Positions 26,511-35,990 of a stretch of 64,000 nt of DNA are shown here, one piece after another (the first letter of the stretch is position 1; every line of letters begins with the position of its first letter). The translations under genes and the position numbers were made by a program. The DNA lies in NCBI RefSeq assembly GCF_900106035.1, contig NZ_FNUC01000004.1, forward strand, positions 682,001 through 746,000, read 5' to 3'. Source of the stretch: Jiangella alba (GTDB lineage: Bacteria > Actinomycetota > Actinomycetes > Jiangellales > Jiangellaceae). A model generated the notes under the pieces. It searched no databases. It was not told the DNA's origin and was given only the letters and a program-made list of their open reading frames with translations.

Positions 26511-27700
26511 GCCCGCGCCGGGGCGGCGCCGCACACCGTCCGCCGTCCGCACCGGCCGACCGGCGGCTGCTGCGCCGGGCGTCGCTGGTCGTCGCCGCGC
26601 AGACGGCCGTCGCGGTCGCGCTGGTCATCGGCGTGCTCGTCGCCCTGGTCTACTCCATCAGCGGGCAGGAGCGGATCTCGGCCACCGACCACAAGCTGCA
26701 GTCGAAGCTCGCCGACTCGGCTCCGGGCGAGACGATCGTCGACGGCACGCCGGAGGGCTGCTCGGACGACGAGGTCCGGGCCGCCGTCGACGCGAGAGGG
26801 GCCGGCACGCACCGGTTCGAGGTGTGTGACACCCCGTTCCTCGCCCACGTCGAAGAGACCGGCGGCGACCGCGTCGCCGCGGCGACCAACTTCACCGAAC
26901 AGCAGGAGGAGACCGAGCGGCTGGCCCGGCTGTCGATCCTGGTCGGCGCCGTCGGCGTGCTGGCCGCGGCCGGACTGGGCTGGCTGGTGGCGCGGCGCGC
27001 CGTCCGCCCGCTCGGTGACGCGCTGACGTCGCAGCGCCGTTTCGTCGCCGAGGCCAGCCACGAGCTGCGCACCCCGCTGGCGATCCTGCACACCCGCGCC
27101 CAGCTGCTGCAACGCCGTCCCGTCGGCGACGACGACCAGCGGCAGGAGATCGACCAGCTGGTCGACGACGCCCGCGTGCTCAACGACATCGTCAACGACC
27201 TGCTGCTGTCGGCGGAGATGCAGTTCCGTCCCGAGTCGCGGCAGCCGGTCGACCTCGCCCGGGTCGCGACGGAGGTCAAGGACTCGTTCTCCGCCACCGC
27301 CGACGACGCCGGCGTCGACCTCGTCGTCGACAGCGACCCCGCCGAGTCGCACGTCGTCACCGGCGTGCCGAGCGCGCTGCGCCGGGCCGTCGCCGCCCTC
27401 GTCGACAACTCGATGGACCACGTCGCCCGCGGCGGCACCATCACGCTCGGGCTGTCCGGGTCCGGCGGCACCGTCCGCATCAGCGTCATCGACGACGGCG
27501 ACGGCCTCGACCCCGAGCTGGCCGCCCAGCTCACGCAGCGGTTCCGCCGCGGCTCCGGCGGCAACGGGCACCATCCGCGGCTCGGTCTCGGGCTGGCCCT
27601 GGTGGACGAGATCGTGCACGCCCACGACGGCACCCTCGCGATCGACGGACGCCCCGGCGACGGCGCCACCGTCACCCTCACGTTCCCCGCCGCACCCTGA
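26507..27700 (+). CDS. Sensor histidine kinase
   Basis: 397 residues. There are two membrane segments (~25-50 and ~142-163) flanking a ~90-residue extracytoplasmic sensor with two Cys (GCSDDE, FEVCDTP) that could form a disulfide. Next come a short HAMP-like linker, the dimerisation helix with His185 (EASHELRTPL), and the ATPase domain (N box LVDNSMDHV, G1 DDGDGLD, G2 RLGLGLALV). GTG 26507 overlaps the response-regulator stop. Signal unknown. Confidence 0.93.
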   Translation: MSPRRGGAAHRPPSAPADRRLLRRASLVVAAQTAVAVALVIGVLVALVYSISGQERISATDHKLQSKLADSAPGETIVDGTPEGCSDDEVRAAVDARGAGTHRFEVCDTPFLAHVEETGGDRVAAATNFTEQQEETERLARLSILVGAVGVLAAAGLGWLVARRAVRPLGDALTSQRRFVAEASHELRTPLAILHTRAQLLQRRPVGDDDQRQEIDQLVDDARVLNDIVNDLLLSAEMQFRPESRQPVDLARVATEVKDSFSATADDAGVDLVVDSDPAESHVVTGVPSALRRAVAALVDNSMDHVARGGTITLGLSGSGGTVRISVIDDGDGLDPELAAQLTQRFRRGSGGNGHHPRLGLGLALVDEIVHAHDGTLAIDGRPGDGATVTLTFPAAP

Positions 27701-27810
27701 ATCGGGCATTCCGGATGAACCCCCCATGCGTAGAGAGATCCGTCATCTCCCGGTAGGTTGCGCTTGGCTGCGGAACCTGGATTTCGACGGAGCCGTTATC
27801 GCAGCAGCGA

Positions 27811-27826
27811 CGTCACAGCTGTGACG
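27811..27826. promoter_or_regulatory. Perfect 16-bp palindrome upstream of the desaturase gene
   Basis: CGTCACAGCTGTGACG reads identically on both strands with no spacer and lies 45 bases before ATG 27871. A TTATCG hexamer about 16 bases upstream could be the -10, which would put the palindrome over the transcription start, a repressor-like position. The cognate regulator is not in the window. Confidence 0.65.
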
Positions 27827-27870
27827 CCTCGGCCGGGCACGGCCGCGATCACCAGAAGGGTGCCCCTTTG

Positions 27871-28950
27871 ATGACCACGGCCATGGAGACTCCGGCTGCG
27901 CGCGGAACCGCCCGCGACCGGCACGTCAGCACGTACGCCGAGCTGTCCAAACTCATCCAGGCGGCCGGGCTGCTGAAACGCCGGTACGCGTTCTACTGGT
28001 CGCTCATGCTCGGCACCGTCGCCGCGTTCGCCGGCATCTGGGTCGGCTTCGCCATGCTCGGCGACTCCTGGTACCAGCTGCTGCTCGCCGCGGCCCTCGC
28101 CGTCGTGCTGGCCCAGTTCGGCTTCATCGGGCACGAAGGCTCGCACCGCCAGATCTTCGCCTCGCACCGCTGGAACGAGTGGACCGGTCGCATCATCTCG
28201 GGCCTGTTCACCGGGTTGAGCTACAGCTGGTGGATGCGCAAGCACACCCGCCACCACCTCAACCCGAACAAGGAGGGCGCCGACCCCGACATCGCGCCGG
28301 GCGTCCTCGCGTTCTCCCCCGCGGCGCTCGCGGTGCGCGGCCCGGTCGGGCGCTGGTTCGCGAACCGCCAGGGCTGGTTCTTCTTCCCGCTGCTGCTGCT
28401 CGAAGGCCTCGCGCTGCACGTGGCCAGCATCCAGAACATCGCCCGGCGCGAGCGCCTCGAGCACCGCTGGGTCGAGATCCTGTTCGTCACCGTCCGGCTC
28501 GGCGGCTACCTGGCGGCGCTGTTCATCGTGCTGCCGCCCGGCAAGGCCATCGCGTTCTTCTGCGTCCAGATGGGGCTGTTCGGCGTGCTCCTCGGCGGCG
28601 CGTTCGCCCCGAACCACAAGGGCATGCCGATCGTCCCCGCGTCCATGAAGATCGACTTCCTGCGGCGGCAGACGCTGATGTCGCGCAACATCAAGGGCGG
28701 CCCCGTCGTCGACCTCGCCATGGGCGGCCTCAACTACCAGGTCGAGCACCACCTGTTCCCGAGCATGCCCCGCCCCAACCTGCGCAAGGCGCAGCCGATC
28801 GTGCGCGAGTTCTGCGAGCGCCACGGCGTGGCCTACACCGAGACGTCGCTGCTCGGCTCCTACAAGATCGTCGTCCAGTACCTCAACGACGTCGGCCTGA
28901 AGGCGCGCGACCCGTTCGAGTGTCCCCTCACGGCCCAATACCGGACCTAG
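27871..28950 (+). CDS. Membrane fatty acid (acyl-CoA) desaturase
   Basis: 359 residues from ATG 27871; a TTG three bases earlier is also possible, and AAGGG lies ~10 bases upstream. The three His boxes of di-iron membrane desaturases are complete: GHEGSHRQ (His88, His92), KHTRHH (His125-129) and QVEHHLFP near residue 290. Four main membrane segments surround them. It introduces a double bond into acyl chains using O2 and reduced ferredoxin, adjusting membrane fluidity. The C-terminal TAG overlaps the stop of the convergent cupin gene. Confidence 0.92.
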   Translation: MTTAMETPAARGTARDRHVSTYAELSKLIQAAGLLKRRYAFYWSLMLGTVAAFAGIWVGFAMLGDSWYQLLLAAALAVVLAQFGFIGHEGSHRQIFASHRWNEWTGRIISGLFTGLSYSWWMRKHTRHHLNPNKEGADPDIAPGVLAFSPAALAVRGPVGRWFANRQGWFFFPLLLLEGLALHVASIQNIARRERLEHRWVEILFVTVRLGGYLAALFIVLPPGKAIAFFCVQMGLFGVLLGGAFAPNHKGMPIVPASMKIDFLRRQTLMSRNIKGGPVVDLAMGGLNYQVEHHLFPSMPRPNLRKAQPIVREFCERHGVAYTETSLLGSYKIVVQYLNDVGLKARDPFECPLTAQYRT

Positions 28951-29447
28951 TCGACCCAGTGGTTGTCGTGGCGTAGGTAGAACTCCGCGCGCTCCTCGTC
29001 GCTGAGCTCCAGCCCCTTCGACACCGCGGCCAGCGTCTCGAAGTAGTCCTCGCGCGGCGCGCCCGGCGTGAACATCAGCAGCATCGACGCCGGCTCGCCG
29101 AGGACGTTCTTGAAGCCGTGCACGCCGCCCGGCGGCACGTGCAGGAAGTCGCCCGGGCCGGCCTCGACCCAGCCGGTGCCGTCGTAGAGGCTGACCGCGC
29201 CGGTGAGCACGTAGAACGACTCGGTGATGGTGCGGTGGAAGTGCGGCCCCGGCCCCGACTGGCCGGGGCCGAAGGTCCACCGGTAGAGCCCGAAGTCGCC
29301 GCCCGTGGAGGCGCCGGTGGCCAGGTAGTCGACCGTCACACCGGACGCGTACGTCACCTCCGGCGGCTCGTCGACACGGCGCAATCGCACGTCCACCTCG
29401 CCGTTCGCACCGTCGTAGCGGCTGGGCGGATAGGGCGGGAGACTCAT
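28947..29447 (-). CDS. Cupin-domain protein
   Basis: 166 residues. A single cupin barrel has metal-site motif 1 GPGPHFHRTITESFYVLTG (two His, one Glu) and motif 2 PGDFLHVPPGGVHGFKN (His). The C-terminal helix ends YLRHDNHWVD. Small cupins of this kind act as dioxygenases, isomerases or sugar/ligand binders; no substrate can be named. ATG 29447 is preceded by GAGGAAC. The stop overlaps the convergent desaturase stop. Confidence 0.88.
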   Translation of the reverse strand: MSLPPYPPSRYDGANGEVDVRLRRVDEPPEVTYASGVTVDYLATGASTGGDFGLYRWTFGPGQSGPGPHFHRTITESFYVLTGAVSLYDGTGWVEAGPGDFLHVPPGGVHGFKNVLGEPASMLLMFTPGAPREDYFETLAAVSKGLELSDEERAEFYLRHDNHWVD

Positions 29448-29641
29448 CGCGTTCCTCCGATCGCAGCAGAACCCGGTTGGTGGCCGGGCATCCGATAAGG
29501 CACACTAGGCACCGACGGGACGACATGACACGTCCCCGAGGTCGAGTGCGTAGCGCCGTTGCCGGCGCAGGTTCCCGCTTCCCGATGAGCGGGCGTCCCC
29601 ATCGTGACCGGCCACTCCCTCTACGTCCTGGAAGGACGTCC

Positions 29642-31252
29642 GTGCCCACCGACACCCGCACCTCGCGGGGCGACGGCGCTCGTCGCCGCCCCCGCAACCG
29701 CAACCGCCGCCCGGCCGCGCCGGCCGGCACCCACAACCGCGTCGCGCCCGACACCACGGTCGTGGCCGCACCGGTCGCCGTCACCGACGACCGCTCGTTC
29801 GCCGAGCTCGGCGTGCCCGCCGCCATCGTCGCGGCCCTCGCCGCCGACGGCGTCACCAGCCCGTTCCCGATCCAGGCGGCCACGCTGCCCGACACCCTCG
29901 CCGGCCTCGACGTGCTCGGCCGCGGCCAGACCGGGTCGGGCAAGACCATCGCGTTCTCCGTGCCCACGGTCGCCCGGCTGATCGCCTCCGGCACCCCGCG
30001 GCAGCCCCGGCGTCCGCGTGCGCTGGTGCTCGTCCCGACCCGCGAGCTGGCCAGCCAGGTCGCCGCCACCGTCGCACCGCTGGCCACGGCCACCGGGCTG
30101 CGCGTCGCCGTCGTCTTCGGCGGGGTCGGGCAGGGGCCGCAGGTGAAGGCGCTGAAGAACGGCGTCGACCTCCTCATCGCCTGCCCCGGGCGGCTGGAAG
30201 ACCTCATCGGCCAGGGCCACTGCGACCTCGGCGCCGTCGAGGTGACGGTGCTCGACGAAGCCGACCACATGGCCGACCTCGGGTTCCTCCCCGCGGTCCG
30301 GCGGCTGCTCGACGCCACGCCGCGCGGCGGCCAGCGGCTGCTGTTCTCGGCGACGCTCGACAACGGCGTCGACGCGCTGGTCCGCCGCTACCTCACCAAC
30401 CCCGTGCTGCACTCGACGGCGCCTGCCGTCGCGCCGGTCTCGACGATGGCGCACCACGTCCTCGCGGTCGAGACGGCCGACAAGGGCCAGGTGGTGCGCG
30501 AACTGGCGTCGGGGCAGGGCCGCACGCTGCTGTTCGCCCGCACCAAGCACGGCGCCAAGAAGCTGGCGAAGGTGCTCACCGCGGCCGGCATCCCCGCCGT
30601 CGACCTGCACGGCAACCTCAGCCAGAACGCCCGCAAGCGCAACCTCGCCGCGTTCTCCGAGGGGACGACGCGCGTGCTGGTCGCCACCGACATCGCCGCC
30701 CGCGGCATCCACGTCGACGACATCGGCCTGGTCGTCCACGTCGACCCGCCGGCCGAGCACAAGGCGTACCTGCACCGGTCCGGCCGCACGGCGCGGGCCG
30801 GGGCCGGCGGCAGCGTCGTCACGGTCATGACGCACGACCAGACCGGCGACGTGCGCACGCTGACTCGCCAGGCCGGCATCACGCCGACGATCACCCGGGT
30901 CGGCCCGGGCCACCCGGCGATCGCTGAGCTCACCGGGCCGGCCGCCCCGCTGGTCGCGCCCGCGAAGCCGACACCGGCCGCTACGGCGGACGAGCCGGCC
31001 CGCGGACCGGGCGGCGGTCAGGCCGGACGGGGACGGCCGCGTCGCCGCCGGGGCGGCGGTTCCGGCCAGGGCGACGGCTCGGGGCGGGGCCGGGACGGCG
31101 CCGCGGCCGAGTCGAACGTCACCACGGCCAAGACCGGCACGTCGGCGACCACGACGCCCAACCGGCGCGGCCGCGGGCGGGGCGGGCGAGGTCGCGGCGG
31201 CGCCACGTCCACCTCCGCCGACTCCTTCTCGGCCTCGTTGCGACGACGCTGA
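29642..31252 (+). CDS. DEAD-box RNA helicase
   Basis: 536 residues from GTG 29642, preceded by GGAAGGA 5 bases away. It has the Q motif FPIQAATLPDTL, motif I GQTGSGKT, Ia PTRELA, II DEAD, III SAT, and VI HRSGRTARAG. The C-terminal ~120 residues are Arg/Gly-rich (RPRRRRGGG, RGRGRGGRGRGG), an RNA-binding tail common in cold-induced RhlE/CsdA-like helicases. It should unwind structured RNA in the cytoplasm. A frame open back to 29477 is not used here because the 195-base leader has better promoter and ribosome features; a long leader would fit cold-shock control. Confidence 0.92.
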   Translation: MPTDTRTSRGDGARRRPRNRNRRPAAPAGTHNRVAPDTTVVAAPVAVTDDRSFAELGVPAAIVAALAADGVTSPFPIQAATLPDTLAGLDVLGRGQTGSGKTIAFSVPTVARLIASGTPRQPRRPRALVLVPTRELASQVAATVAPLATATGLRVAVVFGGVGQGPQVKALKNGVDLLIACPGRLEDLIGQGHCDLGAVEVTVLDEADHMADLGFLPAVRRLLDATPRGGQRLLFSATLDNGVDALVRRYLTNPVLHSTAPAVAPVSTMAHHVLAVETADKGQVVRELASGQGRTLLFARTKHGAKKLAKVLTAAGIPAVDLHGNLSQNARKRNLAAFSEGTTRVLVATDIAARGIHVDDIGLVVHVDPPAEHKAYLHRSGRTARAGAGGSVVTVMTHDQTGDVRTLTRQAGITPTITRVGPGHPAIAELTGPAAPLVAPAKPTPAATADEPARGPGGGQAGRGRPRRRRGGGSGQGDGSGRGRDGAAAESNVTTAKTGTSATTTPNRRGRGRGGRGRGGATSTSADSFSASLRRR

Positions 31253-31270
31253 CGGCACCGGCGGCGCGGA

Positions 31271-31675
31271 CTACTTCTTCGCGCCGCCGGTGAACGGCGC
31301 CTCACCGGGCTTCGACGCCCGGAACCGCAGCGCCGACCACACGTCGTCGATGGCGACCTGCCCGTTCGGCCGCAGCCCGAACTCGACGGCGATCGGCCAG
31401 AGCGTGTCGCGGTTGATGTTCGCCCGCCCGCCCTTCGGGTAGGCGATCCAGACCACCGGCGGCGCCGTCACGGTGTCGCGGTGCGCCGTGAGCACGCTGC
31501 GCGCCGACGCCGCGTCGTCGGCGAAGACGACCGCCACGCCGGCCTCGGCCGGTCCGTCGACGACGGTGACGCCGGCCGGCAGCGGGTCGAGCAGGTCGTG
31601 CCGGTCCGGGTGCGACACCCACACCGACGTGCCCGGCTTGACCAGCAGCTTCTCGGCGACGGTCTTGGTGCTCAT
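31271..31675 (-). CDS. Small DUF3052-like actinobacterial protein
   Basis: 134 residues from ATG 31675. Its layout is AEKLLVKPGTSVWVS, then VAVVFADDAASARSVLTAHRD, then VVWIAYPKGGRANINRDTLWPIAVEFGLRPNGQVAIDDVWSALRFR. This resembles the fold order of DUF3052 proteins, which have no established biochemical role. It is soluble. It is divergent from the ROK-regulated sugar operon across 178 bp that carry AT-rich palindromes. Confidence 0.7.
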   Translation of the reverse strand: MSTKTVAEKLLVKPGTSVWVSHPDRHDLLDPLPAGVTVVDGPAEAGVAVVFADDAASARSVLTAHRDTVTAPPVVWIAYPKGGRANINRDTLWPIAVEFGLRPNGQVAIDDVWSALRFRASKPGEAPFTGGAKK

Positions 31676-31740
31676 CGGGGTTCTCCGCTTCTGCCGCGAC
31701 GCGGCACTCGTGCACTGTCTCGGAACTCCTCCAGCATCGT

Positions 31741-31846
31741 ACCGACAAATAATTTTGTCAAGGACCGCTTGCTTGTCGGTGGCGCACACCACTTGACAGC
31801 GCGATGTCGCGGGTGTTTCTTTATGACTAACTTTAGTCCCGAAGGA
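31741..31846 (+). promoter_or_regulatory. Promoter and ROK-type operator region of the sugar operon
   Basis: TTGACA at 31793-31798 is a likely -35, with an AT-rich -10 zone at 31816-31826. GACTAA-CT-TTAGTC (31825-31838) is a perfect palindrome with 2-bp centre, sitting over the probable start just before the GAAGGA ribosome site. A second dyad lies at 31741-31780 (ACCGACAA...TTGTCGGT) around an AT-rich GACAAATAATTTTGTC. These are plausible operators for the ROK regulator and for the divergent gene. Confidence 0.6.
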
Positions 31847-31853
31847 AGTGCCG

Positions 31854-33014
31854 ATGCCCGTTCCCCGCGGCGACCTCACCCGCTCGGCCGTGCTGGCCGC
31901 GCTGGGTACGTCCGGCCCGCTGAGCAGGACCGACATCGCCCGCACGCTGGGTGTCAGCCCGGCCACCGTGACCCAGATCGTCAAGGACCTGGTGGCCCGC
32001 GGCCTGGTCGCGGAGGTCGAGCACCGGCCGTCCCGCGGCGGCCGTCCCGCGGTGTTGCTGGGGCTGGTCGGCTCGGCCGGGCGAGCGCTGGGCGCCAAGG
32101 TCGCGGCCGACCACGTCGCCGTCGTCGACGTCGAGCTCGACGGCCGGGTGCGGCAGTCGTGGGAGTGGCCGTTCGACGCGATGGCGGCCGACGCGCCGGA
32201 CCGGCTGGTCGACCTGCTGCGGCCGCTGGTCGAGGCGCCCGCGGGCGACGATGCGCCCATCCTGGGCATCGGCATCGGCGTTCCCGGCTCCGTCAACGAC
32301 CAGGAGGCGGGCGCCGTCGACGCGCCCACGCTGGGCTGGCGCCGTCTCGGCCTCGGCGCCCGGCTGCGCGCCGCGCTTCCCGTCCCCGTCCTCGTCGAGA
32401 ACGACGTCAACGCGCTGGCCGTCGCCGAGCGGCTGTACGGCCGCGGCCGCGACCACCGGAACTTCCTCGTCGTGACGATCGGCCGCGGCGTCGGCGCCGG
32501 GCTGGTCGTCGACGGCAGCGTGTATCGCGGCGCGGGCGGCGGCGCCGGCGAGTTCGGCCACTTCCCCGTCCAGCCCGGCGGCCCGCGCTGCTCGTGCGGC
32601 AACACCGGCTGCCTGGAGGCGTCGGTCGGTCACGACGCTCTGCTGCGCGCGGCGCGGGAGGCCGGCCTCGACGCGCCGGACGCGACGATCTTCGCGGCGG
32701 CCGGCGAGCTGTTCGGCCGCGGCGTCGCCGGCCTGATCAACGTCATGGACCCCGAGGTCGTCATCGTGCTCGGCGAGGGCACCCGGGCGTGGGAGCACTG
32801 GCGGCCGGGGTTCGAGCCGAGCCTGCGCGCGCACCTCATGCCGTCGCGCCGCGGCGTGCCCGTCGTCGTCGAGTCCTGGGACGACACCTCGTGGGCGCTG
32901 GGCGCGGCCGCGCTCGTCCTCGCCACCCCGTACGACGCGGCCGGCGCGACCGGCGGTCAGGGCGAGCTGGTGCGGGCCCGGCTCGGCGGCGCGCTCTCCG
33001 GAGACCTGCCGTGA
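31854..33014 (+). CDS. ROK-family transcriptional regulator
   Basis: 386 residues from ATG 31854, with GAAGGA 7 bases upstream. The N-terminal MarR-like helix-turn-helix ([31 protein letters not shown]) precedes a ROK domain with [26 protein letters not shown] and the zinc motif [10 protein letters not shown]. It probably represses the operon until a sugar or sugar phosphate binds. Its stop overlaps the start of the first permease gene (GTGA), so regulator and transporter are co-transcribed. Confidence 0.92.
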   Translation: MPVPRGDLTRSAVLAALGTSGPLSRTDIARTLGVSPATVTQIVKDLVARGLVAEVEHRPSRGGRPAVLLGLVGSAGRALGAKVAADHVAVVDVELDGRVRQSWEWPFDAMAADAPDRLVDLLRPLVEAPAGDDAPILGIGIGVPGSVNDQEAGAVDAPTLGWRRLGLGARLRAALPVPVLVENDVNALAVAERLYGRGRDHRNFLVVTIGRGVGAGLVVDGSVYRGAGGGAGEFGHFPVQPGGPRCSCGNTGCLEASVGHDALLRAAREAGLDAPDATIFAAAGELFGRGVAGLINVMDPEVVIVLGEGTRAWEHWRPGFEPSLRAHLMPSRRGVPVVVESWDDTSWALGAAALVLATPYDAAGATGGQGELVRARLGGALSGDLP

Positions 33015-33937
33015 ACAGGGGGACACCGGTCCGCCGCCGGCACCGCAACACCCTGCGCCACGGCGGCAACCGGCTGCGCTATGCCGGCGTCGTCGCGCTG
33101 TTCCTGGCCCCCAGCCTGATCCCGCTGACGCTGTTCACGCTGGTCCCGATGGTCAGCTCGCTGTGGGTGGCGCTGCACGACTGGAACCTCATCACGCCGA
33201 TGGAGTTCGTCGGGCTGGCCAACTTCCGCGAGCTGCTCGCCGACGGCGACACGTGGGCGGCGTTCGGGCACACGCTCGGCTACATCGCCGGGTACCTGCC
33301 GCTGGTCTACCTCCTCGGCCTCGGGGCCGCCCTCGCCCTCAACACCGCGCTCAGAGGCCGCAACGTGTTCCGGGCGGCCTACTTCCTGCCGGTCGTCACC
33401 AGCTGGGTGGTCGTGGCGCTGCTCTGGCGCTGGCTGCTGAGCCCGTCGAACGGGCTGGTCAACCACCTGCTCGGGCTGGTCGGCATCGACGGTCCCGGCT
33501 GGTGGACCGACCCCACGTGGGCGATGCCGTCGGTGATCCTCGCGTCGGCGTGGAAGGACCTCGGCTTCGTCATGATCATCCTGCTGGCCGGGCTGCAGGC
33601 GATCCCCGGCGAGCTGTACGACGCGGCCCGGGTCGACGGCGCCAGCGCGTGGCAGCGGTTCCGCCACGTGACGCTGCCGCTGCTGTCGCCGTCGACCTTC
33701 TTCGTGGTGGTGATCTCGCTGATCAACGGCTTCCAGGTGTTCGACCAGGTGTACGTGATGACCGGCGGCGGGCCGGCCGGGTCGACCGAGGTCGTCGTCC
33801 AGCAGATCTACGACCTCACCTTCCGGTACGGCCGGGCCGGCGACGCGTCGGCGCTGTCGTGGCTGCTGTTCGTGGTGGTGCTGGTGGTCACGGTGGTCCA
33901 GGTCCGCGGCCAGCGCAGGTGGGTGACGTATGCGTAG
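33011..33937 (+). CDS. Sugar ABC transporter permease (MalF/UgpA type)
   Basis: 308 residues with six membrane segments and the EAA loop [22 protein letters not shown] that contacts the ATPase. The N-terminus is basic, then [23 protein letters not shown] 33011 overlaps the ROK stop. It is one of two permeases of a CUT1-type importer. No ATPase gene is in the operon, so it probably uses a shared MsiK-like ATPase encoded elsewhere, as is common in actinobacteria. Confidence 0.93.
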   Translation: MNRGTPVRRRHRNTLRHGGNRLRYAGVVALFLAPSLIPLTLFTLVPMVSSLWVALHDWNLITPMEFVGLANFRELLADGDTWAAFGHTLGYIAGYLPLVYLLGLGAALALNTALRGRNVFRAAYFLPVVTSWVVVALLWRWLLSPSNGLVNHLLGLVGIDGPGWWTDPTWAMPSVILASAWKDLGFVMIILLAGLQAIPGELYDAARVDGASAWQRFRHVTLPLLSPSTFFVVVISLINGFQVFDQVYVMTGGGPAGSTEVVVQQIYDLTFRYGRAGDASALSWLLFVVVLVVTVVQVRGQRRWVTYA

Positions 33938-34730
33938 GGCGTTGCTGTACGCGGGCGTCGCCGTCGGCGCGCTCGTCATGCTGTTCCCGTTCGCGTGGAC
34001 GGTGATCACGTCCATCACGCCGGGGGCCGGGCTGGGCGCCCCGGACATCATCCCGGACGAGCCGGGACTGGACGCGTACCGCACGCTGCTGGACGCGATG
34101 CCGTTCTGGCGGATCCTGGCGAACAGCCTGTGGATCGCCGTCGCGTCGACGTTGCTGCAGCTCATCACCAGCGCGATGGCCGCCTACGCGTTCGCCCGGC
34201 TGGACTTCCCCGGCCGCAACGCGCTGTTCCTCGTGTACCTCGCGACGCTGATGGTGCCGATGCAGGTGCTCGTCGTCCCGCTGTTCATCGAGATGCGCGA
34301 GCTGAACCTCGTCGACACCTACGCCGCGCTGCTGGCGCCGTCCATCGCGTCGGCGTTCGGCGTGTTCCTGCTGCGTCAGGCGGTCGCGCAGGTCCCGATC
34401 GAGCTGGACGAGGCGGCGACGATCGACGGCGCCGGGCACTTGCGCATCTTCGTCTCCGTCGTCTGGCCGCTGATCCGCCCGGCGCTGGCCACGTTCGCCG
34501 TCCTCGCGTTCATGTCGAGCTGGAACAGCTTCCTGTGGCCGCTGGTCGTCATCCGCTCGCCGGAGCTGATGACGCTGCCGCTCGGCCTGTCCACCCTGCA
34601 CGGCCAGTTCACCACCGAGTGGGACGTGGTGATGGCCGGCTCCGTCATCAGCATCATCCCGATCGCCGTGCTCTACCTCGCGGCGCAGACGTACGTCATC
34701 CAAGGCGTGGCCCGCTCCGGGCTCAAGTGA
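33930..34730 (+). CDS. Sugar ABC transporter permease (MalG/UgpE type)
   Basis: 266 residues, six membrane segments, EAA loop DEAATIDGAGHLRIFVSVVWPLIRPA. ATG 33930 lies inside the end of the preceding permease gene (8-bp overlap). It forms the translocation pore with the upstream permease. The binding-protein gene follows after 12 bp. Confidence 0.93.
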   Translation: MRRALLYAGVAVGALVMLFPFAWTVITSITPGAGLGAPDIIPDEPGLDAYRTLLDAMPFWRILANSLWIAVASTLLQLITSAMAAYAFARLDFPGRNALFLVYLATLMVPMQVLVVPLFIEMRELNLVDTYAALLAPSIASAFGVFLLRQAVAQVPIELDEAATIDGAGHLRIFVSVVWPLIRPALATFAVLAFMSSWNSFLWPLVVIRSPELMTLPLGLSTLHGQFTTEWDVVMAGSVISIIPIAVLYLAAQTYVIQGVARSGLK

Positions 34731-34742
34731 ATGGAGTTCCCC

Positions 34743-35990
34743 ATGACTCACCCGATCCGGCTCGGCGCGGTGGCCGCGGCGGCCGCGCTGCTGGCACTGT
34801 CGGCCTGCTCGCAGGGTTCGGCCACCCGCTCCGACGGCGGCGAGGACGGCGAGGTCGTCGTCCGGTACCACGAGTTCTCGTCCAACGGCGGCAACGAGGC
34901 GAACCTCGACGCCATCGTCACGGCGTTCGAGGAGGAGAACCCCGGCATCGACGTCCAGGTCGAGACGACACCGTATGCCGACTACTTCACCAAGCTGCAG
35001 ACGGCGGTCGCCGGCGGCACCGAGGCCGACGCGTTCGAGCTGAACTACGAGAACTTCGTCACCTACGCCGAGAGCGGCGCGCTCGCGGAGCTCTCCGTGG
35101 ACGGCGACGCCTACACGACGTCGCTGCTGGAGGCGTTCCAGCACGACGGCGCCCAGGTCGGCCTGCCCGAGTCGTTCAGCGACGTCGTCCTCTTCTACAA
35201 CAAGGACCTGTTCGCGGCGGCCGGCGTGCCGGAGCCGACGGCGGACTGGACGTGGGAGGACGAGCGGGCCGCGGCCCAGGCACTGACGGACACCGCGGCC
35301 GGCGTCTGGGGCGACTACCAGCCGGCCACGTTCCACGAGTTCTACAAGGCGCTGGCGCAGGCCGGTGGCCAGTTCCTCACCGACGACGGCAGCGCGACGG
35401 CGTTCAACAGCCCCGAGGGCATCGCCGCGGCGACCTGGCTGGCCGAGAAGTCCGGCACCGTCATGCCGACCGAGGCCGAGGGCGCCGGCACGCCGGACTT
35501 CGACTCGACGCTGTTCCGTGACGGCAAGCTGGCCATGTGGCACAGCGGCATCTGGATGTTCGGCCCGCTGGCCGACGTCCCGTTCGAGTGGGACGTCGTC
35601 GTCGAGCCGGGCAACACCGACAAGGCCAGCGCCATGTTCACCAACGGCGTCGTGGTCAGCGCGAACAGCGAGCACCCCGAGGAGGCGCAGGCCTGGCTGG
35701 AGTTCCTGACCGCGTCCGACACCACCGTCGACACCCGGCTGAACGCGGGCTGGGAGCTCCCGCCGATCGCCGACCAGGACAAGCTGGCGCCGTACCTCGA
35801 GCAGACCCCGCCGGCGAACCGTCAGGCCGTCTTCGACGCGCTGGACGCGACCGTGCTGCCGCCGGTGATCGTCCGCCAGCAGGAGATGCAGGACGCCGTC
35901 ACCGAGGAGCTGGGCAACGCCGCGGCCGGCCGCAAGTCCGTCGAGCAGGCCGTCGCCGACGCCGCCGCGAGGGTGGACGAGCTGCTGTGA
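34743..35990 (+). CDS. Sugar-binding lipoprotein of the ABC importer
   Basis: 415 residues from ATG 34743 (GGAG 6 bases upstream; ATG 34731 has no ribosome site). Signal peptide with lipobox LLALSAC, lipidated Cys about residue 22. The mature part is a family 1 solute-binding protein: VVRYHEFSSNGGNEANLDAIVTAFEEENPGIDV, DVVLFYNKDLFAAAGV, and WHSGIWMFG. It captures the oligosaccharide outside the membrane and delivers it to the permeases. The neighbours suggest an alpha-glucoside ligand. Confidence 0.93.
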   Translation: MTHPIRLGAVAAAAALLALSACSQGSATRSDGGEDGEVVVRYHEFSSNGGNEANLDAIVTAFEEENPGIDVQVETTPYADYFTKLQTAVAGGTEADAFELNYENFVTYAESGALAELSVDGDAYTTSLLEAFQHDGAQVGLPESFSDVVLFYNKDLFAAAGVPEPTADWTWEDERAAAQALTDTAAGVWGDYQPATFHEFYKALAQAGGQFLTDDGSATAFNSPEGIAAATWLAEKSGTVMPTEAEGAGTPDFDSTLFRDGKLAMWHSGIWMFGPLADVPFEWDVVVEPGNTDKASAMFTNGVVVSANSEHPEEAQAWLEFLTASDTTVDTRLNAGWELPPIADQDKLAPYLEQTPPANRQAVFDALDATVLPPVIVRQQEMQDAVTEELGNAAAGRKSVEQAVADAAARVDELL

